From JBOIBN01 sp050739575 (GTDB lineage Bacteria; Pseudomonadota; Gammaproteobacteria; JAKDMP01): a stretch of DNA of 7,726 bases. The position numbers and the translations under genes are program-made. Positions 1 through 4,795 of the stretch are shown in pieces. The stretch's first letter is position 1, and every line of letters begins with the position of its first letter. The notes beneath the pieces are model-generated. The model made no database searches. It had not been told where the DNA came from and saw nothing but the letters and a program-made list of their open reading frames with translations. The stretch covers positions 1-7,726 of the forward strand of contig JBOIBN010000091.1 in the NCBI GenBank assembly GCA_050739575.1, read 5' to 3'.

Positions 1-723
1 CCCGATGTGCGCGAGAGCCTCCGCGAGACGTTCGTAAAAAACCGGCAGCACCCGATACAAGATGTCGGTCAGGTAAAACAGCACGTGCTCGCGTTCGTTG
101 GCGACCGTCATGCGCGCGCCGGGATACTCCTCGGTCTGCCAGGCGGACGTGATCTCGGCGCGCATCCGCTCGATCAGCGCGTGATCCTCTCGCGGCGTAA
201 GCGCCGGATCGAGCCGCAGGATCAAAGCCTGCGCGAGGCGCTGCTGCTTTTCGAGTACCGTGCGCCGGGTGGCTTCGGTGGGATGCGCCGTAAACACCGG
301 CTCGATGCACAGATCTTCGATCAACGCCCGCACGCCGGATGCATCGTAATTCAAAGCGCGTAGTTTCAACAGGCTGTCTTCCAGACCCTCGGGTTGCGGC
401 TCTCTGCTCTCGCGCTCGTAATCGCGGCGGCGGCGAATCCGGTGCACGCGCTCGGCCAGGTTCACCGCCTGGAAATACGTGGCGAAGGCGCGCACCAGCT
501 CACGGGCCTCGGCGGGTTCCAGTCCGGCGAGTTCGCGTTCGAGACCGGCTTCGTCGCCGCCTTCGCGCCGCGCGATGGCCGCCGCGCGGACTTTCTCGAC
601 CCTGGCGAACAAGGCCTTGCCGCCCTGCTCAGTCAGCATTTCTCCGACGATGCGGCCGAGCAGGTTCACGTCGTCGCGCAGGCCCGCGTCCTTGGCCGCA
701 AATTCGACTACGCGCTCATCCAT
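1..723 (-). CDS. ppc: Phosphoenolpyruvate carboxylase, N-terminal part (cut by window edge)
   Basis: PEP carboxylase is a cytoplasmic anaplerotic enzyme that converts phosphoenolpyruvate and bicarbonate to oxaloacetate and phosphate. Only the first 241 residues are present; family members are usually near 900, so the rest lies beyond base 1. The diagnostic active-site segment EPVFTAHPTEATRRT is at residues 141-155, with the catalytic histidine at 147 (His138 in the E. coli enzyme). It is preceded by the family-typical stretch AERVHRIRRRRDY (90-102) and followed by NEREHVLFYLTDILYRV (209-225). The ATG at 721-723 is chosen because GGGAG lies 9 bases upstream and an in-frame TGA lies just beyond it. 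The gene is divergent from the DUF5996 gene, sharing a roughly 100-bp regulatory gap. No frame break is seen. Family identity is near certain; the fragment says nothing about allosteric regulation. Confidence 0.94.
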   Translation of the reverse strand, partial: MDERVVEFAAKDAGLRDDVNLLGRIVGEMLTEQGGKALFARVEKVRAAAIARREGGDEAGLERELAGLEPAEARELVRAFATYFQAVNLAERVHRIRRRRDYERESREPQPEGLEDSLLKLRALNYDASGVRALIEDLCIEPVFTAHPTEATRRTVLEKQQRLAQALILRLDPALTPREDHALIERMRAEITSAWQTEEYPGARMTVANEREHVLFYLTDILYRVLPVFYERLAEALAHIG

Positions 724-772
724 TCCGGCATGCTCCCGATTGGTTCATCGGCTCCGCATCAAACGAAGACTA

Positions 773-791
773 CTTGTGTGTATATTACAAG
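773..791. promoter_or_regulatory. Inverted repeat overlapping a candidate -10 box in the divergent ppc/DUF5996 gap
   Basis: The arms CTTGT (773-777) and ACAAG (787-791) are perfect inverted repeats with a 9-base AT-rich centre that contains TATATT at 781-786. That hexamer would suit a -10 box for the plus-strand gene starting at 825, but I see no convincing -35 about 17 bases upstream. A dyad over a -10 box is typical of a repressor operator. Because the gap is divergent, a regulator bound here could also affect ppc. The dyad is directly visible; its role is inference. Confidence 0.35.
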
Positions 792-814
792 GCAAGGTTC
801 ACAATCTTCCGTGC

Positions 815-819
815 GGAGG
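815..819 (+). promoter_or_regulatory. Shine-Dalgarno site that fixes the DUF5996 start
   Basis: GGAGG lies 5 bases before the ATG at 825. The same frame stays open upstream to an ATG at 339, but that extension would run through ppc and has low-complexity Arg/Pro-rich sequence. This site therefore supports 825 as the true start. Confidence 0.75.
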
Positions 820-824
820 CAACC

Positions 825-1733
825 ATGACGACGAACACCGAAGCGCTTTGGCCGGCGCTGCCCTACGAGGAATGGAAGGACACCTACGCGACGCTCCACA
901 TGTGGATGCAGGTGGTGGGAAAGATCGCGCTTGCGCTGGCGCCGCCGCTCAATCATTGCTGGGCCGTGACGCTGCATGTCACTGCGCGCGGCCTTGCGAC
1001 GCGGATGCTGGCGCATGGCGACCGTTCGTTCACGATCCGCTTCGACTTCATCGCCCACCAGCTCGTGATCGAGACGACCGATGGCGAGGCGCGCTCGCTC
1101 GCGCTCGAACCGCGCACCGTCGCCGATTTTTACCACGAACTGATGGCGGTCTTGCGCGGGATGGGATTGCCAGTAAAAATCTGGCCGGTGGCGGTGGAAT
1201 TGCCGGAACCGATCCGGCTCGACGAAGACACAAAGGATCACGTCTACGATGCCGGATACGCGAACCGCTTCTGGCGCATTCTCGTCGAGATCGAGCGGGT
1301 GTTCACGGCTTCGCAGTGCGCGTTCGTCGGCAAGAGCAGCCCCGTGCATTTTTTCTGGGGCAGCTTCGATTTCGCGGTGACGCGCTTTTCCGGCCGGCAC
1401 GCACCGCCGCGCGAGGGACCGGCGTTCGCGCGCGACGCCTATTCGCATGAGGTCATCAGTCACGGCTTCTGGCCCGGGAGCGGACCGCTGCTCGAACCGG
1501 CGTTCTACGCGTACGCCGCGCCGGCACCCGCGGGCCTGAAGGACGCGCACGTCGAACCGGAGGCGGCCTATTATCATCCCGAACTCGGCGAGTTCATCCT
1601 GCCTTACGACGCGGTTCGTCGCGCCGATTCGCCCGAGCGGATGCTTCGCGGCTTCATCGACAGCACCTACGCCAGGGCGGCCGATCTGGCCAAATGGGAT
1701 CGCGCCGCACTCGACCGTACGCCGCCGGCATGA
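825..1733 (+). CDS. DUF5996 family protein
   Basis: This 302-residue protein has no signal peptide or membrane segment, so it is probably cytoplasmic. It matches my memory of the DUF5996 family across almost its full length. Recognisable segments are WPALPYEEWKDTYATLHMW (9-27), the NHCWAVTLHVTARGL stretch (43-57), the block FVGKSSPVHFFWGSFD (167-182) followed by AVTRFSGRHAPP, the segment SHEVISHGFWPGSGP (207-221) and a terminal EAAYYHPELGEFILPYD (246-262). The conserved His, Trp, Glu and Asp residues could form a binding or catalytic pocket, but no function is established to my knowledge. A GGAGG site supports the start. It is divergent from ppc and followed by an 86-base gap with a separate promoter, so it is probably transcribed alone. 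Family assignment is confident; function is unknown. Confidence 0.88.
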   Translation: MTTNTEALWPALPYEEWKDTYATLHMWMQVVGKIALALAPPLNHCWAVTLHVTARGLATRMLAHGDRSFTIRFDFIAHQLVIETTDGEARSLALEPRTVADFYHELMAVLRGMGLPVKIWPVAVELPEPIRLDEDTKDHVYDAGYANRFWRILVEIERVFTASQCAFVGKSSPVHFFWGSFDFAVTRFSGRHAPPREGPAFARDAYSHEVISHGFWPGSGPLLEPAFYAYAAPAPAGLKDAHVEPEAAYYHPELGEFILPYDAVRRADSPERMLRGFIDSTYARAADLAKWDRAALDRTPPA

Positions 1734-1760
1734 GCGGATGCGAATGAATTAAAGCGGAGA

Positions 1761-1795
1761 CCGGCGGGGCTTACGTCTTATAATTCAGCCGCCGG
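1761..1795 (+). promoter_or_regulatory. Candidate promoter (perfect TATAAT) framed by an inverted repeat, upstream of the MFS gene
   Basis: A consensus TATAAT is at 1779-1784, about 36 bases before the GTG start at 1820. No good -35 hexamer is seen at the expected distance (bases around 1756-1761 are GGAGAC), so the promoter may need an activator. CCGGCGG (1761-1767) and CCGCCGG (1789-1795) are perfect 7-bp inverted arms enclosing the -10 box, with a 21-base interval. The arms could be an operator for a dimeric regulator. The interval is too long, and there is no T-run, for a normal terminator of the upstream gene. Confidence 0.45.
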
Positions 1796-1807
1796 GGATT
1801 ATCGGAC

Positions 1808-1813
1808 GGGAGG
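1808..1813 (+). promoter_or_regulatory. Shine-Dalgarno site supporting a GTG start
   Basis: GGGAGG ends 6 bases before the GTG at 1820. It makes GTG the likely start of the transporter; the nearest in-frame ATG (codon 39) would remove most of the first membrane helix. Confidence 0.7.
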
Positions 1814-1819
1814 CGATTC

Positions 1820-3121
1820 GTGCGCTTTTACCACGCTCATCACGCACACGCTGTCGTGGGCAGCCGCGGCCCCGGCCTCGGTTTGTTCGCGCCGCTTTAC
1901 GCGGTAATCCTGACCGCCTATGCCGGCTACGCGATGACCGTGACGATCTTCGTGCCGATGATGCTCGACACGACGACCGATTTCGTGCCGCACGACACCT
2001 CGGGAAGCGTGCGCACCGTCATCGCCGGCGTCCTGATGGCGCTCTATCCGACGGGCCAGTTTTTCGGATCGCCGATCGTCGGCTCGCTGTCCGACCGCTA
2101 CGGCCGCAAGAAGATATTGAGCGTTTCGCTGACATTCAGCATCGCGTTCTACGCGGTCATCGCCATCGCGCTGTGGAGGCAGGACCTCGGACTGCTGATG
2201 GGCGGCTGCTTCTTCGCCGGTCTGTGCGAGGCGGACGTGGCGATCGCGCAAAGCACGATCGCCGACCGCGCCGCGGTGGCGGACCGCGGCCGCTACTTCG
2301 GATTCATGTATGCGTTCATGAGTCTCGGCTACATCGTCGGACCGCTCGGCGGCGGCTGGCTCAGCCAGCGCTTCGATTACGCCGCGCCGTTCTGGGCCAT
2401 GCTGGTCCTGCTGGTGTTCACCCTGCTCGCCTTGCGGCTGTTCTTCCGCAGTGCGCCGCCGGTCCGTCCCGAAGGGAAGATCGGATTCTTGCGGGAGTTC
2501 ACCAATCTTCGCAACGTATTCACCGACCGGCGCATCCGCTGGCTCAACCTGTCCAACGTCTTCCTGTTCCTCGGACTGTTCGGCTTCTTCCGCGTTATCA
2601 CCATCGTCATGTACGACAACTTCGGGGTGCACGGACAAACCCGCCTGATGAGTTACTACGCCTACCTTGCCTTCATGGGGATGATGGCCAACCTGTTCCT
2701 CGTCGGGCCACTCACCAAACGCTTCGAATTGCGCCGACTCACGATTGTACTGCTGGGGATCGGCGCGGTCGGCTACTTCCTCTCCGGCCTGCCGTGGGGA
2801 CATCACACGCTCGACCTGCTGTGGATCTTCCCGATCGCGAGCATCGCACCGTGCATCGCAATCGCCTGCGCCTGCGCGCTGTTGAGCGGAGTGGTCGGGG
2901 CGGACGAACAGGGCGCCGTAATGGGCAACAATCAGGCGCTGCAGAACGGCGCGGAAGCCGTCTCGGCCGTCGGGCTGCCCGCCGTCGCCGCCTTCGGCAT
3001 GACTACCGCGTTCGGATCCGGTTTGTCGCTGTATGTGGCTGCCGCCATGATGCTGCTGTCGCTGATCGTGCTTGCCGCAGTCCGTCTGCCCAAGCCGAGC
3101 ACCGCTCCGGTGGCTGCGTGA
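1820..3121 (+). CDS. MFS transporter, DHA1 (drug:H+ antiporter) type
   Basis: A 433-residue polytopic inner-membrane protein of the major facilitator superfamily, predicted to have 12 helices in two halves separated by a cytoplasmic loop around residues 210-242. The loop 2-3 signature (motif A) is GSLSDRYGRKKIL at 88-100. Helix 5 carries GYIVGPLGGGW (170-180), the antiporter-type motif C, which favours proton-driven export over uptake. Acidic or polar residues in helix 4 (CEADVAIAQSTIADR, 136-150) are also typical of TetA-like DHA1 carriers. The substrate cannot be told from sequence; drug or metabolite efflux is the family expectation. It begins with GTG behind a strong GGGAGG site and its own TATAAT box, and is followed after 25 bases by the SH3-like gene, so it probably heads an operon. 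A long antisense frame over this gene is a codon-bias shadow. Confidence 0.92.
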   Translation: MRFYHAHHAHAVVGSRGPGLGLFAPLYAVILTAYAGYAMTVTIFVPMMLDTTTDFVPHDTSGSVRTVIAGVLMALYPTGQFFGSPIVGSLSDRYGRKKILSVSLTFSIAFYAVIAIALWRQDLGLLMGGCFFAGLCEADVAIAQSTIADRAAVADRGRYFGFMYAFMSLGYIVGPLGGGWLSQRFDYAAPFWAMLVLLVFTLLALRLFFRSAPPVRPEGKIGFLREFTNLRNVFTDRRIRWLNLSNVFLFLGLFGFFRVITIVMYDNFGVHGQTRLMSYYAYLAFMGMMANLFLVGPLTKRFELRRLTIVLLGIGAVGYFLSGLPWGHHTLDLLWIFPIASIAPCIAIACACALLSGVVGADEQGAVMGNNQALQNGAEAVSAVGLPAVAAFGMTTAFGSGLSLYVAAAMMLLSLIVLAAVRLPKPSTAPVAA

Positions 3122-3146
3122 AACGCTGCGGAAAACAGATCGAATA

Positions 3147-3500
3147 ATGAAAGCCGTGATCGTCAAACGTTACGAGCGGCCTTACGCGGATCCGATTGCC
3201 GTCGCCGCGGGCGAATCGGTGACGCCCGATTTCGCCAGGCACACCGATATCGCGGGCTGGGTCTGGTGCACCGCGAAGGACGGACGTTGCGGATGGACGC
3301 CGCGCCACTGGTTGACAGAGGTTGACGGCGCATGGCGCATCGATCGTGCATTCAATGCGATCGAACTTACGATCGTTCCGGGCGAAGTGTTGAATCTCGA
3401 ATTCGAAGAGAGCGGATTCTTCTGGGCCGTTAAACAAGACGGCAAGTCCGGCTGGGTTCCCTGCGAGAATGTTTCCGTTATCAGCGAACGGGGCGACTGA
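3147..3500 (+). CDS. Small protein with two tandem SH3-like repeats
   Basis: This 117-residue protein has no signal peptide or membrane helix, which is notable because most bacterial SH3b domains are exported and bind cell wall. Two copies of a beta-barrel SH3-like unit are visible. Repeat 1 (about 2-57) has AVAAGESV, then GWVWCTAKDGRCGWTP. Repeat 2 (about 68-112) has AIELTIVPGEVL, then GFFWAVKQDGKSGWVP. Both show the hallmark order: a Gly-Glu turn, an aromatic Trp strand, a DG(R/K)xGW turn and a final Val/Thr-Pro. The role is probably binding rather than catalysis; the partner is unknown. The ATG at 3147 is preferred because the frame upstream overlaps the end of the transporter gene. Its ribosome site is weak (GGAAA), so translation may be coupled to the transporter. 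The acetyltransferase gene follows after only 5 bases. Confidence 0.82.
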   Translation: MKAVIVKRYERPYADPIAVAAGESVTPDFARHTDIAGWVWCTAKDGRCGWTPRHWLTEVDGAWRIDRAFNAIELTIVPGEVLNLEFEESGFFWAVKQDGKSGWVPCENVSVISERGD

Positions 3501-3505
3501 GCCAC

Positions 3506-3979
3506 ATGTCGAAGGAAGGCCCCAAATCATTTCGCATACGACCCGCAACCGTTACGGATTCCGCCGGGATCGCGCGCCTGGCCGGCGAACTCGGTTATCC
3601 CGCGACGGCCGCGGAGATGGCGTCCCGGCTCACCGCAATGCTGCCGTTGCCGAATCACTTTGTCGCCGTCGCCGAAAGTTCCAATGGTCTGCTCGGCTGG
3701 GCCGCCGTGGAAAGACGATTGTTATTGATATCCGGCGACAAGGCGGAATTGACGGGGCTGGTCGTCGGATCATCGGCGCGGCGCACGGGCATCGGTAAGC
3801 TGCTGGTTGCGGCTGCGGAACGCTGGGTCGTCGCGCAGGGTCTCGACACGATCGTCGTCCGCTCCAACGTGGCGCGCGCGGAATCGCATCCCTTCTACGA
3901 GCGCCTCGGCTACACCCGCACCAAGACGCAGCACGCGTATGTCAAAATGTTGCTTGCGACATCGAGTGCCTCGGAATGA
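3506..3979 (+). CDS. GNAT family N-acetyltransferase
   Basis: A 157-residue single-domain acetyltransferase that would transfer an acetyl group from acetyl-CoA to an amine on a small molecule or protein. The fold elements appear in order: beta-1 FRIRPATVTDSAGIARL (9-25), beta-2 and -3 around HFVAVAESSNGLLGWAAV (51-68), beta-4 AELTGLVVGSSARR (80-93), the pyrophosphate-binding loop R-R-T-G-I-G (92-97, fitting R/Q-x-x-G-x-G/A), and motif B at 119-136 ending HPFYERLGY. The length is normal for the family. The start lies 5 bases after the stop of the SH3-like gene, so the two are almost certainly cotranscribed and may act together, for example with the SH3 repeats recruiting a substrate (inference). 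The substrate is not predictable from sequence. Confidence 0.92.
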   Translation: MSKEGPKSFRIRPATVTDSAGIARLAGELGYPATAAEMASRLTAMLPLPNHFVAVAESSNGLLGWAAVERRLLLISGDKAELTGLVVGSSARRTGIGKLLVAAAERWVVAQGLDTIVVRSNVARAESHPFYERLGYTRTKTQHAYVKMLLATSSASE

Positions 3980-4050
3980 ATGTAATCGGATTCCCAGGCC
4001 ACGCAGGGCTGTCGCCCGGCAAAAACCCCCTGATGACGTAAAGAGTTTCC

Positions 4051-4644
4051 ATGCACGCACTTGCGATTCAGTCCTCGTTTCATGCGACGGTGCTTTATAT
4101 CACCTTGATCGTATGGATTGCTCCCGAATGGATCGGCGGTATTTTCCAGCGTCCGGAAGAGGGCGCCGTCACACGCGACCGCGGTTCGCACTTCGTTCTC
4201 ATTGCCGCCATGGCCGCGGGCGTATTTGCCGCGTTTTTGTGCGCCAATTTCGTGCCAACCGCAACGATCGTCTGGCAACGCCCGCTGGTATTCCGGTTCG
4301 GAATCGCTTTGATGCTGATCGGCGTGGCATTCCGCTGGTATGCGATCCGCGTGCTGGGAAAATATTTCACCCGCGACGTCGCCACCCGCGCCGACCAACA
4401 GGTAGTCGAGTCGGGACCGTACCGCTGGATACGCCATCCGTCCTACAGCGGCACGCTGATTACCGTCCTGGGATTCGGACTCGCCACCACCAACTGGCTC
4501 GCGCTGATCGCCGCCGTGCTCGGCACATTGATCGGTCTGGGCTATCGCGTCCACGTCGAAGAGCACGCGCTGTGCGAAACATTGGGCGAACCCTACCGCG
4601 ATTACATGCGGCGTATCCGGCGCTTCATACCCTTCGTCTGGTAA
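4051..4644 (+). CDS. Isoprenylcysteine carboxyl methyltransferase (ICMT)-like membrane protein
   Basis: A 197-residue integral membrane protein with hydrophobic segments near 11-30, 47-68, 80-98 and 134-164. The conserved C-terminal half has the family's S-adenosylmethionine-binding signature: ESGPYRWIRHPSYSG (120-134), then VEEHALCETLGEPYRDYMRR (169-188) and the terminal RFIPFVW. In eukaryotes this family methylates prenylated cysteines. Bacterial members act on other acceptors, largely undetermined, so only 'membrane methyltransferase' is safe. The ATG at 4051 has a modest AAGAG ribosome site. It follows the acetyltransferase after 71 bases without a clear terminator or promoter, so it may be the last gene of the same transcription unit. 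It converges on the FG-GAP protein gene. Confidence 0.9.
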   Translation: MHALAIQSSFHATVLYITLIVWIAPEWIGGIFQRPEEGAVTRDRGSHFVLIAAMAAGVFAAFLCANFVPTATIVWQRPLVFRFGIALMLIGVAFRWYAIRVLGKYFTRDVATRADQQVVESGPYRWIRHPSYSGTLITVLGFGLATTNWLALIAAVLGTLIGLGYRVHVEEHALCETLGEPYRDYMRRIRRFIPFVW

Positions 4645-4690
4645 GCGGCGACGCGTCCGGAGGCACGAGGATTGATGCTTAAGTAGATAC

Positions 4691-4733
4691 CGAAAAGAAG
4701 AAAAGGCCCCGCGACATGGGCTGCCGCGGGGCC
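4691..4733 (-). terminator. Intrinsic terminator of the FG-GAP protein gene
   Basis: GGCCCCGCG (4705-4713) and CGCGGGGCC (4725-4733) form a perfect 9-bp GC-rich stem with an 11-base loop. Read on the minus strand, the stem is followed directly by the T-rich tract complementary to the A-rich bases 4691-4704. That is the classic rho-independent layout, 36 bases after the stop codon of the minus-strand gene. On the plus strand no T-run follows, so it should not efficiently stop the convergent methyltransferase transcript. Confidence 0.88.
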
Positions 4734-4768
4734 GTAGAAGTCGAAGTCTGTCGTGGTTTGCTACTTGA

Positions 4769-4795
4769 TCACGGCTGCTGGAGGCAGAAGGTGTA
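4769..4795. repeat. Direct repeat, left copy (3' end of the FG-GAP protein gene)
   Basis: These 27 bases match 7473-7499 at 26 positions (the difference is C at 4775, A at 7479). Both copies begin at the stop codon of their gene and encode the same tail, so they reflect paralogy. The two copies are 2,704 bp apart in the same orientation. Confidence 0.85.

Noticed and set aside
339..824. 162-codon upstream extension of the DUF5996 frame
   Set aside because: It runs antisense through ppc and is Arg/Pro/Ala-rich with no domain. The GGAGG site supports the ATG at 825.
759..1577. 272-codon minus-strand frame
   Set aside because: It is an antisense shadow of the DUF5996 gene; Arg-rich, no family resemblance and no ribosome site noted.
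1799..3166. 455-codon open frame on the minus strand over the transporter gene
   Set aside because: It is Arg/His/Gln/Glu-rich low-complexity sequence antisense to a clear MFS protein with all family motifs. It is an artefact of high-GC codon bias.
4006..4017. Short GGGC/GCCC hairpin after the acetyltransferase gene
   Set aside because: It has only a 4-bp stem, and the following A-run gives no T-tract on the plus strand, so it is not a convincing terminator.
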